A stretch of 64,000 nucleotides of DNA from Legionella quateirensis (GTDB lineage Bacteria > Pseudomonadota > Gammaproteobacteria > Legionellales > Legionellaceae). The notes under the pieces are model-generated. The model worked only from the letters and a program-made list of their open reading frames with translations. It was not told the origin of the DNA and did no database searches. Both the position numbers and the translations under genes were made by a program. Positions 34,576 to 42,034 of this stretch are shown piece after piece. Where the stretch lies: positions 60,529-124,528 of the forward strand of contig NZ_LNYR01000002.1 of assembly GCF_001467955.1 (NCBI RefSeq). The letters are read 5' to 3'. The first letter of the stretch is position 1; every line of letters begins with the position of its first letter.

Positions 34576-35100
34576 ATGAAAAAGAGTGGCAATTCATATA
34601 CTTGCATTACTATTGAAACCTTGATTTTAGTCGCAGTCTGGGAGGGTCCTTTTATTTTTCAAGGATCATTTAATTTATGTGATAAAAACAGGCAAACCGA
34701 GCAGCTTTTATTTTATAGATGCGAACGAGATAAGGCTGAAAAAATGGATATTCTTGAGCATGAATTTTCACCCTATGATTATCAGTTCACTCATCTGTAT
34801 CGTGTTACGGAAACAACGCAACGCGATGTTCTTGATCAATGCACTGAAGATGCCCGGTATCTTTTAAAATATGCATTGCATGTATCTTTGATTCAAATGA
34901 TAACAAATAACAAACACTCTCTGACTTATATGGATGAAATTGCCTTGATGTCTTTAACCAAAAGAGTTCAGTTAAAATTAAGCAAGGGCACCCACAATAA
35001 AGAGGACGACGCGATTGGTTTTGCTGTAGCTATGGATTTTAATCCTTCAGAGCCAACCGGCCAGGCTGCTGTTGTCAATTTGCTTTCTTATGATAGTTAG
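34576..35100 (+). CDS. orphan cytosolic protein
   Basis: This 174-residue protein is not recognised and has no membrane helix. The N-terminal half is beta-like (TCITIETLILVAVWEGPFIFQ, seen as ETLILVAVWEG and FIFQGSF); the C-terminal half is helical and has a charged segment KLSKGTHNKEDDAIGF. Start ATG at 34576 is preceded by CGGGTTAAACG, a modest site; a clean TATAAT is 38 bp upstream. It stands alone between divergent or convergent genes. No function is suggested. Confidence 0.65.
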   Translation: MKKSGNSYTCITIETLILVAVWEGPFIFQGSFNLCDKNRQTEQLLFYRCERDKAEKMDILEHEFSPYDYQFTHLYRVTETTQRDVLDQCTEDARYLLKYALHVSLIQMITNNKHSLTYMDEIALMSLTKRVQLKLSKGTHNKEDDAIGFAVAMDFNPSEPTGQAAVVNLLSYDS

Positions 35101-35171
35101 AGTCTACCAGGTCAAGAATTATTCATAACCCAAGGTGTTTTTTAAAATATTTCGGTGAATTCCTTTCAATC

Positions 35172-35226
35172 GATCCTGCGAACAAGTGGCACGACGTCGA
35201 AATCGGAAATGGCAACAGCCCCTAAA
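35172..35226. repeat. terminal fragment of a MITE-like element
   Basis: Reading the complement inward from 35216, GGGGCTGTTGCCATTTCCGA and TTTCGACGTCGTGCC match the right end of the MITE-like element at 47909-48176 (TGTTGACTATTCCGATTTCGACG). It ends at the stop codon of the lysophospholipase/thioesterase gene. No left end was found, so this is a remnant. Confidence 0.5.
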
Positions 35227-35821
35227 GTAAGGGGATTAAAGTCGGCCATACATTATCCAGAATGAGTGGCTGTGCATTCTCATTCGGATGTAAACCATCA
35301 TTTTGGATGTAAAGGGTATTGCCGGCAACACCATCAAGAAACATGGGTACCAGGGCAACTTTATAGGTTTTAGCCAAATCCTGGAATACTTGCTTGAATT
35401 GATTTGCGTACTTCGGTCCATAATTGGGCGGTAAGTCTATGCCTAATAACATTACTTTGATTCCTGCTTTGTTACTTTTCTTCAGCATGGTTTCAAGATT
35501 ATTTTTCATCTGGTTTAGGGATAAGCCTCGCAAGCCATCATTGGCGCCTAATTCGATAATCAAAATGTTCGGTTTATATTGTGTCAAGGCGTTATCGAAT
35601 TTAGCCAAACCGTTACTTGTAGTGTCACCGCTGGTACTGAGATTGATTATTTTATAGTGATCTTCTTTCGCAAGTTTTGACCCTAACAGGTTAACCCATC
35701 CTAGTTGTGGATCAATACCATACCCTGCACTTAAACTGTCGCCAATTACTACGATATTTTTGGCCTGCAGTGGTGCTATGATTAGCGAATATATAAATAA
35801 AAAGTAATACAGGAATTTCAT
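35222..35821 (-). CDS. tesA: SGNH-hydrolase, TesA-like lysophospholipase/thioesterase
   Basis: This is a periplasmic GDSL-type esterase of the TesA/arylesterase family. A signal peptide ends at LQA (about residue 20). Block I is VIGDSLSAGYG with the catalytic Ser; block III is GANDGLRG with the oxyanion Asn; block V is DGLHPNE with Asp and His. ATG at 35821 was chosen (MKFLYYF); an ATG two codons upstream, 35827, is possible. The start codon overlaps by 2 bp that of the divergent ATPase gene at 35820, an arrangement that mirrors E. coli tesA-ybbA-ybbP. A MITE fragment abuts its 3' end. Confidence 0.92.
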   Translation of the reverse strand: MKFLYYFLFIYSLIIAPLQAKNIVVIGDSLSAGYGIDPQLGWVNLLGSKLAKEDHYKIINLSTSGDTTSNGLAKFDNALTQYKPNILIIELGANDGLRGLSLNQMKNNLETMLKKSNKAGIKVMLLGIDLPPNYGPKYANQFKQVFQDLAKTYKVALVPMFLDGVAGNTLYIQNDGLHPNENAQPLILDNVWPTLIPLL

Positions 35822-36497
35822 GGCCATCCAGAATGGGGTTATTAAACTTCAGAATGTAGCGTACCAGGTTCATAGCGCCGATCATACTTTGACAATATTG
35901 ACAAACATCAATCTTGAAATCAAGGCTGGAGTAACTATTGCCATAACTGGCGCTTCAGGCTCAGGTAAAACGACGTTACTCAATTTAATGGCCGGGCTGG
36001 AACTGCCAACCTCAGGTCATATTTTTTATGATAATCAGGACATTACCTTATTAAATGAGGATCAACGTGCGCAGCTCCGTTCAAGAAGAATAGGGTTCAT
36101 TTTTCAATCGTTTCAGCTTTTACCCAATTTTACTGCTCTTGAAAATGTGGTATTGCCACTTGAAATTATTGGCCGGAAAAACCCTTTGGAACTTGCGGAA
36201 TTCTGGCTGGATAAAGTCGGATTGTACAATCGAGCCCATCATTATCCTTTACAGTTATCTGGTGGGGAGCAGCAACGCGTGGCGATAGCACGTGCGTTTG
36301 CTATTTCACCGCTGGTTTTATTTGCTGATGAACCCACAGGCAATCTGGACAAACAGACTGGAAAAACCATTGCGGATTTACTGTTTGCGCTCAATGAAGA
36401 TCATCAGACTACTTTGGTGATTGTAACCCATGATGAGGCGCTGGCAATGAGGTGTCAGCAACATTGGCCTCTGGTCGATGGGGAACTGGTATGTTGA
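35820..36497 (+). CDS. ybbA: ABC transporter ATP-binding protein, YbbA-like
   Basis: This is the ATPase of a MacB/LolD-type exporter-like complex acting at the inner membrane. Walker [11 protein letters not shown]-loop FIFQSFQLL, signature LSGGEQQR, Walker [13 protein letters not shown], and H-loop VIVTHDEA are all intact. Length 225. The divergent tesA gene starts at the same bases. The stop overlaps the permease start (ATGTTGA), so the two are translationally coupled. Relatives are thought to act on lipids or lysophospholipids; context with tesA supports this but does not prove it. Confidence 0.93.
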   Translation: MAIQNGVIKLQNVAYQVHSADHTLTILTNINLEIKAGVTIAITGASGSGKTTLLNLMAGLELPTSGHIFYDNQDITLLNEDQRAQLRSRRIGFIFQSFQLLPNFTALENVVLPLEIIGRKNPLELAEFWLDKVGLYNRAHHYPLQLSGGEQQRVAIARAFAISPLVLFADEPTGNLDKQTGKTIADLLFALNEDHQTTLVIVTHDEALAMRCQQHWPLVDGELVC

Positions 36498-38980
36498 ATG
36501 TTCCTCTATTTGTCAAATCCATCATGAGAGAGTGGCGAAGTGGTGAGTTAACCTTGCTTTTTATCGCGTTGGTTATTGCGATTACCTGTGTCAGCGCTAT
36601 GAACAATTTTACATCCATGGTACAGAGCCAATTGGAGCAAGGTGCTGTAGATATGTTAGGTGCTGATGCGGTACTGACGAGTAATACACCCATTGACCAG
36701 GCATGGATTCGCAGGGCAGATGAGCTGGGAATGACCAGAACAGATACCCTTACCTTTTTAAGCATGGTCGAATGTCAGGAGCAATTGCAACTGTCTCAGA
36801 TCAAAGCAATCACATCTCCCTACCCACTGCGTGGGGAACTAAAAATCGCATTTCAGCTGCATGATGCAAAGGGCATAGTACAGACTCAGCCTCCTGAACC
36901 TGGAATCGTGTGGCTTAACCCGGGTCTTTTGCCTTTATTGTCTACGGACATTGGCAAGCCCATCACTATTGGCGCCGCTGTTTTTAAAATCGGGGGAGTG
37001 ATTAGAGAAGAACCAGGGCAAATCGGTAATTGGTTTACCCTGTCTCCCCGCATTATTATGAACCGGATTGATGTTGAGAAAACACAAATAATTCAACCGG
37101 GAAGTGTACTGACTTACAGTATGTTATTGAATGGAACCCAAGAGCAGTTAAGCGAGATGAAGGACTTTGTAAGTCCTCAATTAAAGGGGCAACAACAATG
37201 GCGGGATAGCAGAAACAACATCTTATCTGTTACAAATACCATTAACCGTACTTTAAGCTATTTAAATTTTGGTACTCTGATGAGTCTGGTTTTGGCCGGG
37301 GTAGCCATTAGCATGGCATCTCTGCGTTATTGTCAACGTCATCTGAAGCAAGTTGCCTTGCTGCGCTGCTTTGGGGCGACTCAGGCGCAGATCATTCAAT
37401 TGTATTTGAGCAGTATCGCTTGTTTGGGATTGGTGGCCTGCTTTATTGGTGCTTTTATTGGTTATACTCTTCAACCCTTACTTATTCAATGGCTGGGAGG
37501 GCTGCTGCCTCAGGCAAATCAACAATTTGTGTTCGGGCCTTTTGTCTTAAGTGTCGTCACTGGAATGTTGCTTCTGTTCTGTTTTTCAGCGGGTACTGTC
37601 TGGCAATTAAGAACAGTGAGTGCAATCGCACTTTTTCGTCAACACCAGTTAATTTGGAACAACAGTGCTTACATCACTTATGGTCTTGCAATCCTGCTTC
37701 TGAGCGTCATGGCTTATCATTATACCCAGTCATTGAAATTGACTTTGATTGTCCTGGGAGGCTGTCTGGTATTTATTGGTATCGCGATTGCCGGTCTTTG
37801 GATCGTTTTTAGTTCGTTGACCCTGTCCAAAGTGCGTATACCGCTTAACTGGCGTTTTGGCTTTAGTAATATATCCAGGAATATGGAAGACAGTGTTCTA
37901 CAGGTTATTGGAATTGGATTGGCTTTAACCAGTATAGTGAGTTTAATGCTTTTAAAAAATCATTTGATCTCGGATTGGCAACAAAAACTACCGGCTAAAA
38001 CAGCAAATTTTTTTGTTTTTAATGTAGAACCGGAGCAAACACCTTCTTTATCCAAAATTTTAGAACATAATGGCATTAATGCTCAGCAGTTTTATCCGGT
38101 TGTACGTGGACGATTAACTGAAATTAACCATGAATCGGTAAATAAATTATTTGGTGAGGAGGTAAAAAATATTAATGCCTTGCAAAGGGAACTTAACCTG
38201 TCCTGGTCTGATGATTTACCCGATGACAATCAAATTAGTGATGGCACCTGGGACGTTTCAGATCCCCGACTATCCTGGGTATCCGTTGAAAAAGATTTGG
38301 CAGAGCGTTTAAAATTAAAATTAGGTGATACTTTAAGTTTTGTAGTGAGTGACAAAAAACTGGATGTTCAGGTAAGCAGTATTCGTCAGCTTGACTGGAG
38401 TTCGTTTAAACCTAATTTTTATATGTTAGTAAAACCAGGAATAATGAATGATATTCCCAAAACGATGATTACCAGTTTTTACCTGCCTCCAGATAAAAGA
38501 GACGTGTTAATCCAGATTACCCGAACCTATCCTAATGTCTCTCTTATTGATGTTGCCAATACCATCAACAAGGTTCAGACCATACTGACCAGCGCAGCCA
38601 ATGCCATTACCTTTATTTCTCTTTTTGCATTACTGACCGGACTCATTATCGTTATCCTTGCTATTTTATCACTCAGTAGTACCAAGCAACAGGAAACTTA
38701 CATTCTGAAAATTCTGGGCATGCGACGAAATGCTTTATTATGGGTTCGCAGCAGTGAGGCGTTTTTGCTTGGCTTATATGCAGGATTTTTAGCTGTACTG
38801 ACCGCAATAGTGTTCAATGTCTATTTAGCCAAGGGCGTTCTGGATAGCCATTTTTCTATTCCCTGGATGCTTTTTATTCTTGTCCCAATGGGTACCGCGT
38901 TTTTTGTGGTACTTATTAATCTGATCATTCAGGCAACGCAATATCAAGGTAGGGCAAGCCAGTCGGCTATTCAGTCATAA
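36491..38980 (+). CDS. ybbP: ABC transporter permease, FtsX/YbbP-like
   Basis: This is an 829-residue permease of the type VII ABC superfamily (two FtsX domains), partner of the ATPase just upstream. There is one N-terminal helix (ELTLLFIALVIAITCVSA), a long periplasmic region, a middle block of several helices (about residues 250-440), a second periplasmic region, and three C-terminal helices. ATG at 36491 was chosen: it overlaps the ATPase stop and has GGGGA 7 nt upstream; the frame is open to 36452 but that part lies inside the ATPase gene. The complex is likely to act on periplasmic or outer-leaflet lipids, by analogy with E. coli YbbAP. Confidence 0.92.
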   Translation: MLNVPLFVKSIMREWRSGELTLLFIALVIAITCVSAMNNFTSMVQSQLEQGAVDMLGADAVLTSNTPIDQAWIRRADELGMTRTDTLTFLSMVECQEQLQLSQIKAITSPYPLRGELKIAFQLHDAKGIVQTQPPEPGIVWLNPGLLPLLSTDIGKPITIGAAVFKIGGVIREEPGQIGNWFTLSPRIIMNRIDVEKTQIIQPGSVLTYSMLLNGTQEQLSEMKDFVSPQLKGQQQWRDSRNNILSVTNTINRTLSYLNFGTLMSLVLAGVAISMASLRYCQRHLKQVALLRCFGATQAQIIQLYLSSIACLGLVACFIGAFIGYTLQPLLIQWLGGLLPQANQQFVFGPFVLSVVTGMLLLFCFSAGTVWQLRTVSAIALFRQHQLIWNNSAYITYGLAILLLSVMAYHYTQSLKLTLIVLGGCLVFIGIAIAGLWIVFSSLTLSKVRIPLNWRFGFSNISRNMEDSVLQVIGIGLALTSIVSLMLLKNHLISDWQQKLPAKTANFFVFNVEPEQTPSLSKILEHNGINAQQFYPVVRGRLTEINHESVNKLFGEEVKNINALQRELNLSWSDDLPDDNQISDGTWDVSDPRLSWVSVEKDLAERLKLKLGDTLSFVVSDKKLDVQVSSIRQLDWSSFKPNFYMLVKPGIMNDIPKTMITSFYLPPDKRDVLIQITRTYPNVSLIDVANTINKVQTILTSAANAITFISLFALLTGLIIVILAILSLSSTKQQETYILKILGMRRNALLWVRSSEAFLLGLYAGFLAVLTAIVFNVYLAKGVLDSHFSIPWMLFILVPMGTAFFVVLINLIIQATQYQGRASQSAIQS

Positions 38981-39000
38981 ATTGAGTTGTTTTCGTGATG

Positions 39001-39585
39001 TTAATGACTGTTCGAGAACACACTTTTGTGTACTGGCTTATTGCTATCTTCTGAAGTGATATAATCACCCTGACATGATGTGCTGCTGTATTTAAATGAT
39101 TTGCTGATTATATCAACCCATGGATCCCATTGTTTTTCATCTATTTGGGGATAATAAAGCCATAAATAGAGATGAACGCCACAGTGCGGTACAAAAATCT
39201 TTTTAATATAGGCGATCTGTTGGCCATTTGTGCCAGAGATAACGAATACATTGTTTTTTATAAAAGTATAACCGATTTGATAACCTTGTTTTTGTAAGTC
39301 TGTTTTTTCAAAATTGAACTCATCACGAATATTAAAATGATCCTCTGATTTTTGTGAGTCAAGATTGGGGAAAAAACTGCCATATACAGTCAGACTTTCA
39401 TTATTGTTGATGAATTTTCTTCCCGATCCGTTTGCCGGTTCTTCTTGCGCAACCAGGAAACTTGGGTAACTTACCTGAAAATTAAAGCGAGCATTAAGGT
39501 AATTGATGAATGATGTTTCTTTTGCATCACTTAATGAGCTTAAACAAAAAAGAAAAAAACCAATTAAGGTATGTTGATAATTCAT
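39001..39585 (-). CDS. secreted orphan protein
   Basis: This 194-residue protein has a signal peptide (1-21, ending LSDA) and no recognised domain. The mature part starts FINYLNARFNFQVSYPSFLV, similar in style to small periplasmic proteins that bind their own N-terminus, then contains an exposed IRDEFNFEKTDLQKQGY helix and a single pair of cysteines (HCGVHLY and STSCQGDY). GGAG lies 10 nt before ATG at 39585. It is convergent with ybbP (20 bp between stop codons). A solitary MITE end (39622-39646) lies just upstream. Confidence 0.7.
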   Translation of the reverse strand: MNYQHTLIGFFLFCLSSLSDAKETSFINYLNARFNFQVSYPSFLVAQEEPANGSGRKFINNNESLTVYGSFFPNLDSQKSEDHFNIRDEFNFEKTDLQKQGYQIGYTFIKNNVFVISGTNGQQIAYIKKIFVPHCGVHLYLWLYYPQIDEKQWDPWVDIISKSFKYSSTSCQGDYITSEDSNKPVHKSVFSNSH

Positions 39586-39621
39586 TGTGTTAATTCTCCG
39601 TAAAGGCCCACGTAGGTGCTA

Positions 39622-39646
39622 AAGAGCAATTGTCAACAGACCCTAG
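39622..39646. repeat. solitary MITE-family terminal repeat
   Basis: GAGCAATTGTCAACAGACCCTAG reads, as complement, CTAGGGTCTGTTGACAATTGCTC: the consensus end of family B. Only one end is present; 39597-39620 (AAAGGCCCACGTAGG) also resembles the inner part of the same family. It is probably a relic. Confidence 0.6.
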
Positions 39647-39886
39647 AAAATTCACAGGATTATCCGATAAACAATTGTTAATATTATAAGCATAGCAATA
39701 AAAAAATACTCAGGTTGATTTAAGAGCTAATCAATGTAAATCAGTGCAATTATAGTCCTTCATGTTTTGGCATAGCGAAAGATGTTTGGGTTCTGAACCA
39801 GATACGCAGACAGATCTCATAATTTTTTTGACAAATGAAATCGACGAGCTATTCTTTATATGGTGCAACGCAACATAAGGACTATC

Positions 39887-40528
39887 ATGCAAACTCCATT
39901 CTTTTTAAACACGAATATAAGCCCTATAATCAAGCCAGTTAATGAAATTCTGGCATTGAATGTTAAAACCCTGCAACGCTTAACTTATATAACGCCCGTT
40001 GATTTTTTAAGTGTTCGTAAACCGGAAGACGTTCTTCATAAAAATATGAATGCGTTCATTAAAAATACCCAAACTGCTCTGGATTATGTGCAGGATATGT
40101 TTCATATTTTTGAAGAAAATTTGTTTAATAAAAATGGTGATGTCTTTGTAAAACCATCACAAGCTGTTTCTTCACCTGTTGTGCGCTCTGAACCATCCAG
40201 AACTGCAAAGAAGAGTAAAAGCTCTGTTCGCACTGGGGTTTCAAAATCCAGCGGTTCTGCAAAAACTTCCACTATTAAAGCTAAATCTGCTGTTAAGAAA
40301 ACTGCTTCGCCAGTTCATTTAAGTAAAGCGAACGTTTCTGGATCAAGTAATGTGCATCCAGTGAATAAAACAGGTGTAATGAAACAGGTTGCTAAAAAGC
40401 CAGCCTCTACTTTAAAGGAAGCGGCAAAAAGTACAGTAAAAAAACCTGAGTTGAGCAATGTGAGTTCATCTATCACTAATCCTCTGATTAAGTTAAGCCC
40501 AGATTCCAAAAAAGATACTTTAAAATAA
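39887..40528 (+). CDS. phasin-like protein with basic Ala/Lys/Ser tail
   Basis: The N-terminal ~100 residues (PIIKPVNEILALNVKTLQRLT, seen as NEILALNVKTLQRLT, then DVLHKNMNAFIKNTQTALDY) are an amphipathic helical phasin-type region, expected on polyhydroxybutyrate granules. From about residue 100 the protein turns into a low-complexity tail rich in Lys, Ser, Ala and Thr (AVKKTAS, KQVAKKPAS, AAKSTVKKP), like the histone H1-like tail of PhaF, which also binds DNA. ATG at 39887 has AAGGA about 6 nt upstream and was preferred over an upstream frame start at 39860. It stands alone; no phaC is in the window. The family match is by pattern, so moderate confidence. Confidence 0.72.
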   Translation: MQTPFFLNTNISPIIKPVNEILALNVKTLQRLTYITPVDFLSVRKPEDVLHKNMNAFIKNTQTALDYVQDMFHIFEENLFNKNGDVFVKPSQAVSSPVVRSEPSRTAKKSKSSVRTGVSKSSGSAKTSTIKAKSAVKKTASPVHLSKANVSGSSNVHPVNKTGVMKQVAKKPASTLKEAAKSTVKKPELSNVSSSITNPLIKLSPDSKKDTLK

Positions 40529-40608
40529 TTCTTTTATGAGTGAGCGGGAAAGTTGAATATTGAGTTAGAGACAGTTAACAAAAGATGCTTCTAGTCTCGT
40601 GTCTTTTC

Positions 40609-40665
40609 TGCGGGATCCACACCTTCTATACGTCATCCTAGCTTTCGTGAGGATGACAATCTTCT
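40609..40665. repeat. short hairpin repeat, fragment of family B
   Basis: CGGGATCCACACC and then ATACGTCATCCTAGCTTTCGTGAGGATGACAATC form a compact hairpin resembling the central part of the MITE-like elements (arms CGTCATCC/GGATGACG), without the terminal repeats. Confidence 0.5.
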
Positions 40666-40722
40666 TATAGTATGCGTTGGTCTTCTGGCTCATAGCCATC
40701 AGGCTAGCAAGAAAATCAAATG

Positions 40723-40839
40723 TAGCCTGGATGGAGCAAAGCGCAATCCGGGAAGCCCATGCGCAGCATGGTACCTTTTTAGTCGGTGCCCCATTCGCGG
40801 GACTTCCCGGATTACGTGCTCCGATCTCCATCCAGGCTA
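40723..40839. repeat. palindromic repeat, AGCCTGGATGGA type
   Basis: Outer arms TAGCCTGGATGGA (40723-40735) and TCCATCCAGGCTA (40827-40839) pair perfectly; inner arms GCAATCCGGGAAG and CTTCCCGGATTAC also pair. The unit is 117 bp. A short relative, TAGCCTGGTTGCTTGCAACCAGG, is at about 41927. This is a third, independent repeat family in the window. The whole 40529-40913 gap is otherwise empty. Confidence 0.8.
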
Positions 40840-40913
40840 TTTTTTATACGGAAATCCCTTAGCCTGAGGACAAATGGATCCTAGATCCGATCTACATATT
40901 TGGAAGATCAGAA

Positions 40914-41195
40914 CTAAAAATGACCATGGGTATTCGAGTTAGAATGAGTATGATCATGATGATGCTGCGTTGGATGGGGATATGGGTATTGATGTCCATG
41001 AGCATGATGAGTTGGTTGTTGCTGCATTGGGAAAAAATGATTAGGGTTATATTGTGGCATCGCTCCAGGTACGAAACTTGGGATTGAGGCTGGGTGCGTT
41101 ACAATAACTGCCTGTTGCTGACCTGGTACAGGATTAGGAACAACAGTTGTAGATGAATGATAGTGAGTTGGCTGGTGGTGATGTACTTTTTTCAT
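40914..41195 (-). CDS. small His/Pro/Gln-rich protein
   Basis: This 93-residue protein has about 19 histidines: HHHQPTHYH near the start and HHAHGHQYPYPHPTQHHHDH near the end, with Pro and Gln between. There is no signal peptide or membrane helix. Such composition would bind Ni, Zn or Cu, but no such role is proven. GAGGA lies before ATG at 41195 and the codon usage is regular, so translation is plausible. It may be a metal store, or a nucleating part of a complex. Alternatively it could be a neutral low-complexity gene. Confidence 0.6.
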   Translation of the reverse strand: MKKVHHHQPTHYHSSTTVVPNPVPGQQQAVIVTHPASIPSFVPGAMPQYNPNHFFPMQQQPTHHAHGHQYPYPHPTQHHHDHTHSNSNTHGHF

Positions 41196-41352
41196 AATAT
41201 TTTATCCTCATTAAAAGAGAATGTAACTCCATTATTTTGACCCTGGAATGAGCAGACCAGGACTCCTTTAAGAATATAGTGATCTACATTCCTGGATGGC
41301 GATTATAGTACAGAGTGTATAGTAGGGGAATAATCTGGATATACTTTATTTA

Positions 41353-41382
41353 TATTGGAGCCTGTTATCACAAGCTCCAATA
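41353..41382. terminator. hairpin downstream of the 41395 gene
   Basis: TATTGGAGC (41353-41361) and GCTCCAATA (41374-41382) form a perfect 9-bp stem with a 12-nt loop, 13 bp downstream of the stop codon of the minus-strand gene at 41395-41730. There is no clean T-run on the minus strand, so termination is possible but not certain. Confidence 0.4.
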
Positions 41383-41394
41383 ATAGGGTGAAGA

Positions 41395-41730
41395 TTAAGC
41401 GAAGAGGCTCATGTTGCTCTCGTCTTCCCAGGATGAATTACATGCATCTGCGAGAACGGCAAGTGGGTAGGTTACAAACATAGAGGCAACGGCAAGTAAC
41501 ATGGCTACTGATGCCATGGCAAAAGTGATTGAAGCAAGTACTGGCAATACAGGAATAACAAAGGTAAGTATTCCCGTAACGACAGAAGCCACCAGAATAT
41601 TGGTTACAGCGTCATTATCTTTATCGTTGGCTATTGCCATAAATGTATTGGTGTATGGTGAAATAGCGAATTTGGTACATCCCCAGAAAAAGGAACCGTA
41701 CCCACGGCTTAAGGATAGTGTAGCTGACAT
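41395..41730 (-). CDS. small orphan membrane protein
   Basis: This 111-residue protein has about three hydrophobic segments: TNILVASVVTGILTFVIPVL, ITFAMASVAMLLAVASMFV and a weaker one before. The C-terminus is acidic (SSWEDESNMSLFA). The frame stays open upstream to 42072, but the start is ATG at 41730, because AGGAGA lies 7 nt before it and the upstream part has the repeat-like TAGCCTGG sequence and no family match. It is not recognised. The larger ORF is discounted. Confidence 0.6.
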   Translation of the reverse strand: MSATLSLSRGYGSFFWGCTKFAISPYTNTFMAIANDKDNDAVTNILVASVVTGILTFVIPVLPVLASITFAMASVAMLLAVASMFVTYPLAVLADACNSSWEDESNMSLFA

Positions 41731-42034
41731 TAATATTCTCCTGATCAATTCAAAATGAAAAAGCATAAAAACCCAATTCACTGACTGCTGAATGAGTTTT
41801 ATTATTCTTTTTCGAACTACTGTTCCTGACGGATTATACAGAACTTTTATTAACGGAATCTTAAGAATAGGGCGTGAATTTTTTAAAATGTGTACGCGAA
41901 AAAACGCAAATAGGATAGAGTCATGTAGCCTGGTTGCTTGCAACCAGGTGCTGTAGTCTGAGTGGAGAGGTACCCGGCGTTTTGAGGAAGGAACATTCCC
42001 GGAATCCATTCCGCTGCACTGAACAAATACCCAC

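Noticed and set aside
40565..40831. Minus-strand 88-residue frame
   Set aside because: Lies entirely inside two palindromic repeats.
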